A stretch of DNA of 64,000 nucleotides from Lentzea atacamensis (GCF_003269295.1 NZ_QLTT01000004.1:721642-785641), one strand, 5' to 3'. Counted from the first letter of the stretch, positions 52,214 to 62,221 are shown. Numbers and translations: made by a program. Notes: generated from the sequence alone by a model not told the origin.

Positions 52214-53253
52214 TGGAGAACACTCCTGTGATTGGCATCGCCGTCATCGGCGCCGGGTACTGGGGGCCGAACCTCGTGCGCAACGCGCAGGCCACGCCCA
52301 CGCTGCGCCTGCGCTACCTGTGCGACCTCGACGTGGAGAAGGCCCGGCGCGTTCTCGGGGAGTACTCGACCGTGCGCGCCACGGCGTCGCTGGACGAGGT
52401 GCTCGCCGACCCGGGGGTCCAGGCCGTCGCGATCGCGACACCCGCCGCCACGCACCTGCCCGTCGCACTGGCGGCGCTGGAGGCCGGCAAGCACGTCCTG
52501 GTGGAGAAGCCGCTCGCCGCCACCTTCGAGGACGGCCTGAAGCTCGTCGAGACCGCGGAACAGCGCGGCCTCACGCTGATGCTGGACCACACGTTCGCGT
52601 ACACCTCGGCCGTGCAGCACCTGCGCAAGATCATCCGCGCTGGTGAGATCGGTGACATCCAGTACATCGACTCGGTGCGCATCAACCTCGGCCTGGTGCA
52701 GCCGGACGTGGACGTCCTGTGGGACCTGGCCCCGCACGACCTGTCGATCTTCGAGGCGATCCTGCCCGACGACGTCACCCCGGTGGAGGTCGCGGCGCAC
52801 GGCTCCGACCCGATCGGCGCGGGCGTCGCGTGCGTCGGCCACCTGACGGTCCGGCTGTCCAACGGGGCGATCACGCACGTGCACGTCAACTGGCTGTCGC
52901 CGACGAAAATTCGCACGATGGTCATCGGCGGTTCGCAGCGCACGGCCGTCTGGGACGACAACAATCCGGCGCAGCGACTGTCCATTTACGACCGCGGTGT
53001 CGATCGTTCGGTCGAGCAGCAGAAGATCTCCTACCGCACCGGCGACATGGTGGCGCCGGCGCTGGTGGAGCGCGAGGCGCTGCGCACGATGATGGCCGAG
53101 TTCGCGGCGTCCATCACCGAGCAGCGCCCGCCCCTGACCGACGGCCGCGCGGGCCTGCGCGTGCTGGCGGTGCTGGAGGCGGCGTCGGAGTCGCTGCGCT
53201 CCGGCGGAGTTTTCGTTCCCGTTCAACAAGTTGAAGGCAGGGTTTCGGCATGA
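52213..53253 (+). CDS. Gfo/Idh/MocA-type NAD(P)-dependent oxidoreductase
   Basis: 346 residues from ATG 52213. Rossmann GIAVIGAGYWGPNLVRNA, EKP signature HVLVEKPLAAT (lysine near 96), and the C-terminal half with LMLDHTFAYTSAVQHLR and DLAPHDLSIFEA. In sugar pathways this family performs the 3-oxidation of UDP-GlcNAcA (WbpB/WlbA), fitting the WbpE- and WbpD-like genes further down. Coupled on both sides. Confidence 0.9.
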   Translation: MENTPVIGIAVIGAGYWGPNLVRNAQATPTLRLRYLCDLDVEKARRVLGEYSTVRATASLDEVLADPGVQAVAIATPAATHLPVALAALEAGKHVLVEKPLAATFEDGLKLVETAEQRGLTLMLDHTFAYTSAVQHLRKIIRAGEIGDIQYIDSVRINLGLVQPDVDVLWDLAPHDLSIFEAILPDDVTPVEVAAHGSDPIGAGVACVGHLTVRLSNGAITHVHVNWLSPTKIRTMVIGGSQRTAVWDDNNPAQRLSIYDRGVDRSVEQQKISYRTGDMVAPALVEREALRTMMAEFAASITEQRPPLTDGRAGLRVLAVLEAASESLRSGGVFVPVQQVEGRVSA

Positions 53254-54224
53254 CGGCACAGCCCATTTCGGGGCAGCGCGCACTCGTCACGGGTGGCGCG
53301 GGCACGATCGGGTCGTCGGTGGTCGACCAGCTGGTCGAGGCGGGCGCCGCCGAGGTCGTCGTGCTGGACAACTTCGTGCGCGGCCGCCGGGAGAACCTGG
53401 CAGGTGCGCTGGAGTCCGGTGTCGTCAAGATCGTCGACGGCGACATCAACGACAAGGCGCTCGTCCGCGAGCTGACCGAGGGCCAGGACCTCGTCTTCCA
53501 CCTCGCCGCCATCCGGATCACCCAGTGCGCGGAGGAACCGCGCCTCGCGCTGGAGTGCCTGGTCGACGGCACGTTCACGGTCATCGAGGCCGCTGCGGCC
53601 GCCGGCGTGAAGAAGGTCATCGCGTCGTCGTCCGCGTCGGTGTACGGGCTCGCGGAGCAGTTCCCCACCAACGAGCGGCACCACCCGTACAACAACGACA
53701 CCTTCTACGGCGCCGCGAAGGCGTTCAACGAGGGCATGCTGCGCAGCTTCAAGGCCATGTACGACCTCGACTACGTGGCGCTGCGCTACTTCAACGTGTA
53801 CGGCCCGCGGATGGACGTCCACGGTCTGTACACGGAGGTGCTCATCCGGTGGATGGAGCGCATCGCCGACGGCAAGTCGCCGCTGATCTTCGGTGACGGG
53901 GCGCAGACGATGGACTTCGTGCACGTGCACGACATCGCCCGCGCGAACATCCTCGCCGCCAAGGCGCCGGTGACCGACACGGTGTACAACATCGCGTCCA
54001 GCAAGGAGACCTCGCTCAAGGAGCTCGCCCTCGCGTTGCTTGCCGCGATGGACTCCGACCTGCCGCTGGAGCACGGCCCCGAGCGCAAGGTGAACGGCGT
54101 GACCCGCCGGCTCGCCGACATCAGCGCCGCGGCCACCGACCTCGGGTGGAAGCCCGAGATCGAGATGGACGGCGGGCTGCGCGACCTCGTCGCGTGGTGG
54201 CGCGCCGAGAAGCAGAACGCCTGA
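53250..54224 (+). CDS. NAD-dependent epimerase/dehydratase (NDP-sugar, extended SDR)
   Basis: 324 residues, ATGA overlap with the previous gene. Cofactor loop VTGGAGTIGSSVVDQL, DNFVRGRRENL, HLAAIRITQCAEEP, Ser in SSSASVYG and YGAAK. FNVYGPRMDVHGLYTEV and later FGDGAQTMDFVHVHDIARA are typical of UDP-sugar 4-epimerases. Length excludes the long PglF-type dehydratase. Exact sugar unknown. Confidence 0.92.
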   Translation: MTAQPISGQRALVTGGAGTIGSSVVDQLVEAGAAEVVVLDNFVRGRRENLAGALESGVVKIVDGDINDKALVRELTEGQDLVFHLAAIRITQCAEEPRLALECLVDGTFTVIEAAAAAGVKKVIASSSASVYGLAEQFPTNERHHPYNNDTFYGAAKAFNEGMLRSFKAMYDLDYVALRYFNVYGPRMDVHGLYTEVLIRWMERIADGKSPLIFGDGAQTMDFVHVHDIARANILAAKAPVTDTVYNIASSKETSLKELALALLAAMDSDLPLEHGPERKVNGVTRRLADISAAATDLGWKPEIEMDGGLRDLVAWWRAEKQNA

Positions 54225-54300
54225 GCGTTCGCCGAGCCGCGGCGCCGGCGCCCGCTGACACCCCCAGGTCCGCGTGGCGCCGCGCCGCACCCCAGTTGGA

Positions 54301-54347
54301 GCGTCCGCAAGTACCACCGCTTCGCGGTTGGTGGTACTTGCGGACGC
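54301..54347 (+). repeat. Perfect 18-bp hairpin in the glycan operon
   Basis: GCGTCCGCAAGTACCACC (54301-54318) and exact complement (54330-54347), 11-nt loop, in the 186-bp gap between epimerase and first aminotransferase genes. Could be a terminator, attenuator or RNA-processing site that sets the ratio of upstream to downstream products. Confidence 0.85.
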
Positions 54348-54410
54348 CAGAACCGCCGACCGCCAGGTCGACGTGCGCCCCGGCGCACGCCACTGAAAGG
54401 CAGTAGAGCT

Positions 54411-55556
54411 GTGATTCCGGTTATGCGGCCGTTGCTCGGTGAGGAAGAGGCGCTCGCCGCCGCCGAGGCGGTGCGGTCCGGGTGGGTCGCGCAGGGGCCC
54501 AGGGTCCGGGAGTTCGAAGAGGCCTTCGCCGGCTCCGTGGGCGCCCGGCACGGTGTCGCCGTCTCGTCCTGCACCACCGGCCTGCACCTCGCCGTGCACC
54601 TGCTCGGCGTCGGCCCCGGTGACGAGGTGGTGGTGCCGTCGCTGTCGTTCATCGCGACCGCCAACGCGGTGCGCTACACCGGCGCGACCCCGGTCTTCGC
54701 CGACGTCGACGCCGCGACCGGCAACCTCACCGCGTCCACAGTGGAACCGGTCATCACCGCCCGCACGCGTGCGGTGATGGTCGTGCACCAGGCCGGTGTG
54801 CCCGCGGACGTCGACGCGCTCAAGGCGTTGTGCGAGCCCCGCGGCATCCCGGTGATCGAGGACGCGGCGTGCGCCGCGGGCTCCACCTACCAGGGCAAGC
54901 CGGTAGGCGCCGGCGCGCTGCTGGCGGCCTGGTCGTTCCACCCGCGCAAGCTCCTCACCACCGGTGAGGGCGGAATGGTCACAACGGACGACCCGGACTG
55001 GGCCGTTCGGCTCAGGCGGTTGCGCGAGCACGGGATGAGCGTGTCCGCGGCGGATCGCCACAACGGCGGCTCCGCGGTCATCGAGCAGTACCTGGAGACC
55101 GCGTTCAACTACCGGATGACCGACATCCAGGCCGCCGTCGGCCTGGTGCAGCTGTCCAAACTGGACGCGATCATCGCCCGCCGCCGCGAGCTGGCCGCTC
55201 GCTACCACGAGTTGCTGGCCGATGTTCCCGGAGTCACCGCTGTCGGTGACCCCGAGTACGGCACCACGAACTACCAGTCGTTCTGGGTCTGGTTGCCGGA
55301 AGAGGCGCCGGACCGTCAGGAGATCCTTGCGGGCCTTGCCGAACGCGGAGTGTCGGCACGGCGCGGAATCATGGCGTCACACCTCGAACCCGCCTACGAG
55401 GGGCACCCCGGCGCGCCGCTGCCGGTGACGGAGGCCTTCACCGCCAGGACGCTGATCCTCCCGCTGTTCCACGACATGACAAACGACGAGCAGGACACCG
55501 TCGTGTCAGCGTTGTCGGAAACTCTTCACACATCCCGTCTGACCGTCCGTGGTTGA
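54411..55556 (+). CDS. DegT/DnrJ/EryC1/StrS aminotransferase
   Basis: 381 residues from GTG 54411. PLP lysine Lys180 in WSFHPRKLLTTGEGG, SCTTGLHLAVHLLG near residue 60, EDAACAAGSTYQG, and FNYRMTDIQAAVGLVQL. Transfers an amino group to a keto-sugar, of the PglE/Per subgroup by its HPRK-TTGEGG motif. The gap before it contains the 18-bp hairpin. 148 bp separate it from the next gene. Confidence 0.93.
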   Translation: MIPVMRPLLGEEEALAAAEAVRSGWVAQGPRVREFEEAFAGSVGARHGVAVSSCTTGLHLAVHLLGVGPGDEVVVPSLSFIATANAVRYTGATPVFADVDAATGNLTASTVEPVITARTRAVMVVHQAGVPADVDALKALCEPRGIPVIEDAACAAGSTYQGKPVGAGALLAAWSFHPRKLLTTGEGGMVTTDDPDWAVRLRRLREHGMSVSAADRHNGGSAVIEQYLETAFNYRMTDIQAAVGLVQLSKLDAIIARRRELAARYHELLADVPGVTAVGDPEYGTTNYQSFWVWLPEEAPDRQEILAGLAERGVSARRGIMASHLEPAYEGHPGAPLPVTEAFTARTLILPLFHDMTNDEQDTVVSALSETLHTSRLTVRG

Positions 55557-55574
55557 AAGATAAAGATTCAGGTT

Positions 55575-55584
55575 GTTCCGGAAC
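55575..55584 (+). promoter_or_regulatory. Palindrome GTTCCGGAAC in an AT-rich patch before the large secreted protein gene
   Basis: The 148-bp gap upstream is much lower in GC than the genes around and holds this 10-bp palindrome. It may carry a separate promoter for the 1593-residue protein and downstream genes. Confidence 0.35.
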
Positions 55585-55704
55585 ATTTTTGTGTTGCCAC
55601 GTAACGGTTCCAATGAGATCGCCGACGTTCGGAGTAGCAGCCCTGTGCTGTCCAGCGTAGTGCGCGGATCACACACGGTAACTCCGTCCGAGAGGTGAAA
55701 CCCA

Positions 55705-58700
55705 ATGGTGGCTCAGCAGTCGCGTCTCGTGCGGGTGCTTGTGATCACGGCACTAATCGCATCCACGATGTTCGTGCTCGGGGTGTTCAACGCCCCCAAC
55801 GCACACGCTGCTCCGTGTGACTTCCCGGTCACCAACAAGGTCGCGTGCGAGAACACCCGGCCCGGTGCCGACAGCTGGCAGGCCCAGTACCGCGACGACG
55901 CGATCCTCGGCTACACCACGGACATCAGCTACACGCCGGGCCAGACCGTCAGCTTCAAGATGCTGACGTCGGCGCCGTCCTACAAGCTCGACATCTACCG
56001 GCTCGGCTGGTACGGGGGCAAGGGCGCGCGGTACATGGACACGGTCAGCCGCAACACCCCGCAGAACCAGCCACCGTGTCTGCGGGACGGGCCGACCGCG
56101 CTCATCGACTGCGGCAACTGGGCCGTGTCTGTCAGCTGGAACATCCCGTCCACCGCGGTGTCGGGTCTGTACTACGCCCGTCTGACGCGCAACGACACCG
56201 GCGCGGAGAACGAGATCGTGTTCGTCGTCCGCGACGACTCGTCGACCTCGAAGATCCTCTTCCAGACCTCCGACGCCACCTGGGTCGCCTACAACCGCTA
56301 CGGCGGCAACAGCCTCTACTTCGGTGACGGCCCCGGCCAGGGCGGCTCGTCGTACAAGGTCAGCTACAACCGTCCGTACACCGGCGGTGACGGTGACGAG
56401 AACTTCATCTTCAACGCCGAGTACCCGATGCTGCGGTTCCTGGAGCGCAACGGGTACGACGTCAGCTACACGACCGATGTGGACTCCGCGCGGCGCGGGC
56501 ACCTGATCAAGAACCACAAGGTGTTCATGGCCGTCGGTCACGACGAGTACTGGTCGAACGAGCAGATGGCGAACGTGATGGCGGCTCGTGACGCGGGCGT
56601 GCACATGGCGTTCCTGACCGGCAACGAGATCTTCTGGAAGACCCGCTGGGAGAAGAGCATCGACTCGTCCCAGACGGACTGGCGCACGCTCGCCTGCTTC
56701 AAGGAGACCAAGGGCACCCAGAACGACGGCCTGAACGACTGGACCGGCACCTGGCGCGACCCGCGCTACAGCCCGCCGCAGGACGGCGGCAGGCCGGAGA
56801 ACGCGTTGCTGGGCAACATGTTCACCGTCAACGGACGCCGGGACGACTCGCTGCAGGTGCCCGCCGAGTACGGCAAGATGCGGCTCTGGCGCAACACCGA
56901 CCTGCAGAACATGGCGTCCGGCACCACGTACACGTTCCAGCCGGGCACGCTGGGCTACGAGTGGAACACCGTGTACGACAACGGTCACCAGCCCGCCGGC
57001 GTGGCCCAGATGTCACGCACCACGGTGAACCTCGACGGTTACTACGCGCTGAAGAACTACGGCGACGAGTACGGCTCGAGCACCGAGACGCACGCGATCA
57101 CCTACTACCGCGCGCCTTCCGGTGCGCTGGTGTTCGGCGCGGGCACCGTCCAGTGGGCGTGGGGTGTGGACGACGAACACGCCTTCCTCACGAACACGCC
57201 GACGTCGGACAAGCGGATCAAGCAGGCAACCGTCAACTTCCTCGCGGACATGGGCGTGCAGCCCTACCAGCTGTGGGGACCTGACGAGCTGGTGATCTCG
57301 GGCGCCATCAACGACAACGCGGCGCCGGCCGTGCTGATCACGAACCTGCCCTCGCAGGCGACGGTCGGCCAGCCGTACACGTTCAGCGGCACGGTGATCG
57401 ACGCGTCCGGCCGCGTGGCGGGCGTCGAGGTCTCCACCGACGGCGGCAACCGCTGGCACTACGCCAACTGGCAGGCCGGCCAGACGACGTGGAGCTACAC
57501 CTACACACCGTCGCAGTCCGGCGCCGCCGCCCTGCGGGTGCGCGCGGTCGACGACTCGCTGAACCTGTCCACGCCGGTGCAGGCCTCGCCGAACGTGGCC
57601 GCCCGCACCTGCCCGTGCGGCATGTTCTCCGGCCAGGAGGTCCCGAAGGTCACCTCCGCCAACGACAGCTCGCAGCTCGAGCTCGGCGTGAAGTTCCGCG
57701 CCGCGAGCAGCGGCTACGTCCGCGGCGTGAAGTTCTACAAGGGCGCCGGCAACACCGGCACGCACACCGGCTCGCTGTGGTCGGCCAACGGCGATCTGCT
57801 CGCCACCGGCACGTTCACCAACGAGTCGCCGACGGGCTGGCAGACGCTGCTCTTCCCGTCGCCGATCGCCGTGAACGCCAACACGACCTACGTGGTCTCG
57901 TACTTCACGCCGACCGGGCACTTCGCGTACGACTCCGGCGGGTTCTACAGCCAGCAGGCGTACATGGAACCGGTCACCGGCCTGAAGTCCGGTGTGGACG
58001 GGCCGAACGGCGTGTTCCGCTTCGGCGCGGGCTTCCCGAACAACTCGTTCGACCACACCAACTACTGGGTCGACGTGGTGTGGGCACCGGACCCCGGCCC
58101 CGACACCCGCGCGCCGATCCAGACCGCGATGTCCCCGGTGTCCAACGCCGGCTCGGTCGCGCTGAACACCACGGTGTCCGGAACGTTCGACGAGAACGTC
58201 ACGCTGAGTTCCGCGCAGGTCACGGTGACCGGCCCGGCCGGCGCGGTGTCCGGCACGAAGTCGATCTCGAACGACGCCCGCACGATCACGTTCACACCGT
58301 CCGCTCCGCTGGCGGCCGCGACGTCCTACACGGTCACGATGAGGGCCGCGGACGCGTCGAACAACATGTCCACGCAGGCGAGCTGGACGTTCACGACCGG
58401 CTCGCCCCGACCGGCGGCCTGCCCCTGCACGATCTGGGACGACTTCGCGGCGCCCGCCGTGGTCGACGCCGGTGACACCACCCCCGTCGAGGTCGGCACC
58501 AAGGTCCGCTTCGACGGCAAGGGCGAGGTGCTCGGCGTCCGCTTCTACAAGGGCACCGGCAACACCGGCACGCACATCGGCTCGCTCTGGACCGCGTCGG
58601 GCCAGCTGAAGGCCCAGGGCACGTTCACGGGCGAGACCACGTCCGGCTGGCAGAAGCTGATGTTCAACTCACCGGTCGCGGTGGACGCGAACACGACCTA

Positions 58701-60486
58701 CATCGTGTCGTACTACGCCCCGAACGGCCGGTACTCGGTCAGCTCCGGCTACTTCAACGGCCAGGGCGCGGACTACCAGTCGCTGCACGCGTTGCAGAAC
58801 GGCGTGGACGGCGGCAACGGCGTCTACCGCTACGGCACTGGCGGGGGATTCCCGACGGCGTCCTACAACGCGACGAACTACTGGGTCGACGTCATCTATC
58901 GCAACGGTCTGAACGGCGACACCACGCCGCCGACGCTGACGAACCGCACGCCGGGCGTCGACGCGACGAACGTGGGCCTGCAGACCCCGCTGACGGCGAC
59001 GTTCAGCGAGCCGATCGACCCGGCGTCGGCGCAGATCTGGCTGACCGACCCCAAGGGCGGGAAGCTCACCGGCTCGGTGTCGCTGTCCGCGGACCAGAAG
59101 ACGGTGACGTGGACGCCGGCCGGCAAGCTCGTGCCCGGCACGCGGTACCAGGCGCGCGTGGGCATCGCGGACGTCAACGGCATCGCGATGCCGACGCCCG
59201 CGGAGTGGGGCTTCACCACCACGACCACGCCGACCTGCCCGTGCTCGCTGTTCAGCACGGCGACGGTGCCTTCCGTGACGTCGGCCGACGACTCCGGTGC
59301 CTACGAACTGGGCGTGCGCTTCAGCCCGACCCAGTCCGGCCAGATCACCGGTGTCCGCTTCTACAAGGGCGCGGGCAACACCGGCACGCACACGGGTTCG
59401 CTGTGGAGCGCGTCCGGCCAGCGCCTCGCCACCGGCACGTTCTCGAACGAGACAGCGACCGGCTGGCAGACGCTGACGTTCTCGCAGCCGGTGGTCGTGA
59501 GCGCCGGGCAGACCTACACCGCGTCGTACACGACCACCACCGGCCACTACGCGGTGAACGGCGGGTACTTCTCGACCGGTCCGGTGAACTCGGGGCCGCT
59601 GACGGCACCGCAGGAGCAGAACGGCGTGTTCGTGCCGGGCTCCGGGTTCCCGACGATGACGTACGGCTCCGGCAACTACTGGGTCGACGTCGTCTACCAG
59701 CCGAACGCGGACAACGACGCCCCGGTGCTGCAGTCGCACACGCCGCTGTCCGGAGCGACCGAAGTGGACCTGACGTCGGCAGTCACCGCGTCGTTCGACG
59801 AGCCGGTCGACCTGGGTGGTGCGCAGTTCACGGTCACCGACCCCGGTGGCGCGCGGATCGCGGGCACGCTGGCGTTGTCGCAGGACAGCAGGATGATCAC
59901 GTTCACGCCCGCTGCCAGGCTCGCGGCGTCCACCGTGTACTCGGTGAGCGTCCGGGTCGCGGACACGTTCGGCAACATGATGGCCGGCCCGGTCACGTGG
60001 TCGTTCACCTCGGCGACGACGCAGACCTGTCCGTGTTCGCTGTTCAGCGCGGCGACCGTGCCCACGGTGACCTCGGCTGACGACGGCGGCGCGTACGAGC
60101 TCGGCGTGAAGTTCACGTCCACGGCCAACGGCCAGATCACCGGCGTGAAGTTCTACAAGGGCGCCGGCAACACCGGCACCCACACCGGGTCGCTCTGGTC
60201 CGCGGACGGCACCCGCCTGGCGACCGGCACGTTCTCCGGTGAAACGGAGTCGGGCTGGCAGACGCTGACGTTCTCGTCGCCGGTGCCGATCACGGCCGGG
60301 ACCACCTACGTGGCCTCGTACACGACCACCACGGGTCACTACGCGGTGAACGCCGGCTACTTCGGCACGGTGACCTCGCCGCCGCTGAGCGCCACGGCGT
60401 CGGCCGGTGTGTTCACGGCCGGGTCCGGGTTCCCGACGACGACCTACAACGGTGGCAACTACTGGGTCGACGTGGTGTTCCAGTGA
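55705..60486 (+). CDS. Secreted 1593-residue DMF-beta-like protein with four DUF4082 and three Ig-like domains
   Basis: ATG 55705 with GAGAGGTGA upstream. Signal peptide (VLVITALIASTMFVLGV to NAHAAP). Residues about 45-530 match the N,N-dimethylformamidase beta-subunit-like family: YRLGWYGGKGARYMDTV, SDATWVAYNRYGGNSLYF, FMAVGHDEYWSNEQMANVM. About 540-630 is an Ig-like domain. Then DUF4082 at roughly 633-795, 905-1070, 1176-1335 and 1440-1593, each opening with C-P-C and containing FYKGAGNTGTHTGSLW and NYWVDVV-type ends, separated by Big_5-like domains (SPVSNAGSVALNTTVSGTFDEN). Lies inside a glycan operon and its stop overlaps the next gene, so it may bind, be decorated with, or process the glycan. 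No enzymatic residues can be assigned. Confidence 0.88.
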   Translation: MVAQQSRLVRVLVITALIASTMFVLGVFNAPNAHAAPCDFPVTNKVACENTRPGADSWQAQYRDDAILGYTTDISYTPGQTVSFKMLTSAPSYKLDIYRLGWYGGKGARYMDTVSRNTPQNQPPCLRDGPTALIDCGNWAVSVSWNIPSTAVSGLYYARLTRNDTGAENEIVFVVRDDSSTSKILFQTSDATWVAYNRYGGNSLYFGDGPGQGGSSYKVSYNRPYTGGDGDENFIFNAEYPMLRFLERNGYDVSYTTDVDSARRGHLIKNHKVFMAVGHDEYWSNEQMANVMAARDAGVHMAFLTGNEIFWKTRWEKSIDSSQTDWRTLACFKETKGTQNDGLNDWTGTWRDPRYSPPQDGGRPENALLGNMFTVNGRRDDSLQVPAEYGKMRLWRNTDLQNMASGTTYTFQPGTLGYEWNTVYDNGHQPAGVAQMSRTTVNLDGYYALKNYGDEYGSSTETHAITYYRAPSGALVFGAGTVQWAWGVDDEHAFLTNTPTSDKRIKQATVNFLADMGVQPYQLWGPDELVISGAINDNAAPAVLITNLPSQATVGQPYTFSGTVIDASGRVAGVEVSTDGGNRWHYANWQAGQTTWSYTYTPSQSGAAALRVRAVDDSLNLSTPVQASPNVAARTCPCGMFSGQEVPKVTSANDSSQLELGVKFRAASSGYVRGVKFYKGAGNTGTHTGSLWSANGDLLATGTFTNESPTGWQTLLFPSPIAVNANTTYVVSYFTPTGHFAYDSGGFYSQQAYMEPVTGLKSGVDGPNGVFRFGAGFPNNSFDHTNYWVDVVWAPDPGPDTRAPIQTAMSPVSNAGSVALNTTVSGTFDENVTLSSAQVTVTGPAGAVSGTKSISNDARTITFTPSAPLAAATSYTVTMRAADASNNMSTQASWTFTTGSPRPAACPCTIWDDFAAPAVVDAGDTTPVEVGTKVRFDGKGEVLGVRFYKGTGNTGTHIGSLWTASGQLKAQGTFTGETTSGWQKLMFNSPVAVDANTTYIVSYYAPNGRYSVSSGYFNGQGADYQSLHALQNGVDGGNGVYRYGTGGGFPTASYNATNYWVDVIYRNGLNGDTTPPTLTNRTPGVDATNVGLQTPLTATFSEPIDPASAQIWLTDPKGGKLTGSVSLSADQKTVTWTPAGKLVPGTRYQARVGIADVNGIAMPTPAEWGFTTTTTPTCPCSLFSTATVPSVTSADDSGAYELGVRFSPTQSGQITGVRFYKGAGNTGTHTGSLWSASGQRLATGTFSNETATGWQTLTFSQPVVVSAGQTYTASYTTTTGHYAVNGGYFSTGPVNSGPLTAPQEQNGVFVPGSGFPTMTYGSGNYWVDVVYQPNADNDAPVLQSHTPLSGATEVDLTSAVTASFDEPVDLGGAQFTVTDPGGARIAGTLALSQDSRMITFTPAARLAASTVYSVSVRVADTFGNMMAGPVTWSFTSATTQTCPCSLFSAATVPTVTSADDGGAYELGVKFTSTANGQITGVKFYKGAGNTGTHTGSLWSADGTRLATGTFSGETESGWQTLTFSSPVPITAGTTYVASYTTTTGHYAVNAGYFGTVTSPPLSATASAGVFTAGSGFPTTTYNGGNYWVDVVFQ

Positions 60487-61145
60487 TTCCACGGCCACTG
60501 CTGCTCGTCGGAGCAGGCGGACTCGCCCGCGAGGTGCTCGCGGCGGTCCGCCTCCTCCCGGACGTCTGGAACCCCGTCGGGGCGCTGGACGACACCGCTG
60601 CCCTGCACGGCACCCTGATCGACGGGGTGCCCGTGCTGGGCGGGCTCGCACAGTTGCCTGCTCTTCTCGAGAACGAACATCCGGACGCGGCCGTCGTTTG
60701 TTGCGTTGCGAACGCGCGGCGGCCGTTGTCCCGGTTGAACCTGGTGTCCCGGCTCGGGCTGCCGGACGAGCGGTGGGCGACCGTCGTGCATCCGGCGGCC
60801 GTCACGTCCGGTGCTTCTCTGGGCGCCGGCACGGTTCTGCTCGCGGGTGTCGTGATCACGACCCCGCTTTCGGTCGGCCGGCACGTGGTGGCGATGCCGC
60901 ACGTGCTGATCACCCACGACGACGAGGTGTCGGACGGCGTCACGTTCGCCGGCCGCGCCTCGCTCGGCGGGGGCGTGTTCGTGGGGGAGTCCGCGTACCT
61001 GGGACAGGGAGCCTTGGTGCGCGAGGGAGTGAAGATCGGCGCCGGTGCCGTGGTGGGCATGGGAGCCGTTGTCCTGCAGGACGTTCCGGCAGGCCAGACG
61101 TGGGCCGGCGTGCCGGCCCGCCCGTTGCGTGGGGAGAGCGCGTGA
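60483..61145 (+). CDS. NeuD/PglD-like sugar O/N-acyltransferase
   Basis: 220 residues, GTG in the GTGA overlap. N-terminal NDP-sugar-binding Rossmann (PLLLVGAGGLAREVLAAVRLL) and a left-handed beta-helix of hexapeptide repeats (GASLGAGTVLLAGVVITTP, VGESAYLGQGALVREGVKIGAGAVVGMGAVV) ending AGVPARPL. His in LITHDDEVSDG is the probable base. Acetylates an amino-sugar made by one of the DegT enzymes. Confidence 0.92.
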   Translation: MIPRPLLLVGAGGLAREVLAAVRLLPDVWNPVGALDDTAALHGTLIDGVPVLGGLAQLPALLENEHPDAAVVCCVANARRPLSRLNLVSRLGLPDERWATVVHPAAVTSGASLGAGTVLLAGVVITTPLSVGRHVVAMPHVLITHDDEVSDGVTFAGRASLGGGVFVGESAYLGQGALVREGVKIGAGAVVGMGAVVLQDVPAGQTWAGVPARPLRGESA

Positions 61146-62221
61146 TCGAGATTCCGCTGGTGGACCTGCGTGCCCAGCACGAGCAGGTGGCCGACGAGGT
61201 GGCCGACGGCTGGGCAGAGGTGCTCAAGACGACAGCCTTCATCAACGGCCCCCAGGTCGCCCGGTTCGAGTCGGAGTTCGCCGCCTACCAGGAAGTTCCG
61301 CACGCCATCGGCGTCGGCAACGGCACCGACGCGATCGAGCTCGCGCTGCGTGCGCTCGGCGTGGGTCACGGCGACGAGGTCGTGCTGCCCGCCAACACGT
61401 TCATCGCCACGGCCGAGGCGGTGGCCCGCTGCGGCGCCACGCCGGTGCTGGTGGACTGCGTCGACGACACGCTGCTGATCGACGTGTCCCAGGTGTCCTC
61501 TGTGGTCACTTCACGCACCAAGGCCGTTGTGCCCGTCCACCTCTACGGCCAGGCCGCGCCGGTCGAGCAGCTGCAGGGTCTGCCCGTCGTCGAGGACGCC
61601 GCCCAGGCGCAGGGCGCGCGCCGCAACGGTGTGTCCGTCGGCGGTCTCGGTGTCGCGGCTGCGACCTCGTTCTACCCCGGCAAGAACCTCGGCGCGTACG
61701 GCGACGGCGGCGCGGTGCTGACGACGTCGGACGCGGTGGCGGAGTCCGTGCGGTTGCTGCGCGAGCACGGTTCGCCACGCAAGTACGAGCACCCGGTGCT
61801 GGGCTTCAACAGCCGCCTCGACACGCTGCAGGCCGTCGTGCTGTCCGCGAAGCTGCGCCGGCTGGAGGGCTGGAACCAGGCCCGCCGCGCGGCTGCCCTG
61901 CGCTACACCGAGATGCTGGCCGACGTGGAGCGGGTGCGCGTCCCCGCGGTGCTCGACGGCAACCTGCCGGTGTGGCACCTCTACGTCGTGCGCGTGCCGG
62001 ACCGCGACCGCGTGCTGTCTTCCTTGCACGCCGCGGGAATCGGCGCGGGCATCCACTACCCGACGCCGCTGCACAAGACCGGCGCGTTCAGCGGCCTGGG
62101 CGGTTCGTTCCCGGTCGCCGAGCAGTCCGCGGCGGAGATCCTGTCGCTGCCGTTGTTCCCGGAGATCACCGAGTCGCAGCAGGCTCGCGTGGTGGAGGCG
62201 CTGACGGAGGCCCTGAAGTGA
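61142..62221 (+). CDS. DegT-family sugar aminotransferase (WbpE/WlbC-like)
   Basis: 359 residues from GTG 61142 (overlaps previous stop). IPLVDLRAQHEQV at the start, GVGNGTDAIELALRALG, VPVHLYGQAAP, EDAAQAQGARRNG, and PLP Lys181 in TSFYPGKNLGAYGDGG; GIHYPTPLHKTGAF near the end. This subgroup forms 3-amino sugars (WbpE, DesV, QdtB). Fits a pathway oxidase (Gfo/Idh) then transaminase then WbpD-type acyltransferase. Confidence 0.93.
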   Translation: MIEIPLVDLRAQHEQVADEVADGWAEVLKTTAFINGPQVARFESEFAAYQEVPHAIGVGNGTDAIELALRALGVGHGDEVVLPANTFIATAEAVARCGATPVLVDCVDDTLLIDVSQVSSVVTSRTKAVVPVHLYGQAAPVEQLQGLPVVEDAAQAQGARRNGVSVGGLGVAAATSFYPGKNLGAYGDGGAVLTTSDAVAESVRLLREHGSPRKYEHPVLGFNSRLDTLQAVVLSAKLRRLEGWNQARRAAALRYTEMLADVERVRVPAVLDGNLPVWHLYVVRVPDRDRVLSSLHAAGIGAGIHYPTPLHKTGAFSGLGGSFPVAEQSAAEILSLPLFPEITESQQARVVEALTEALK

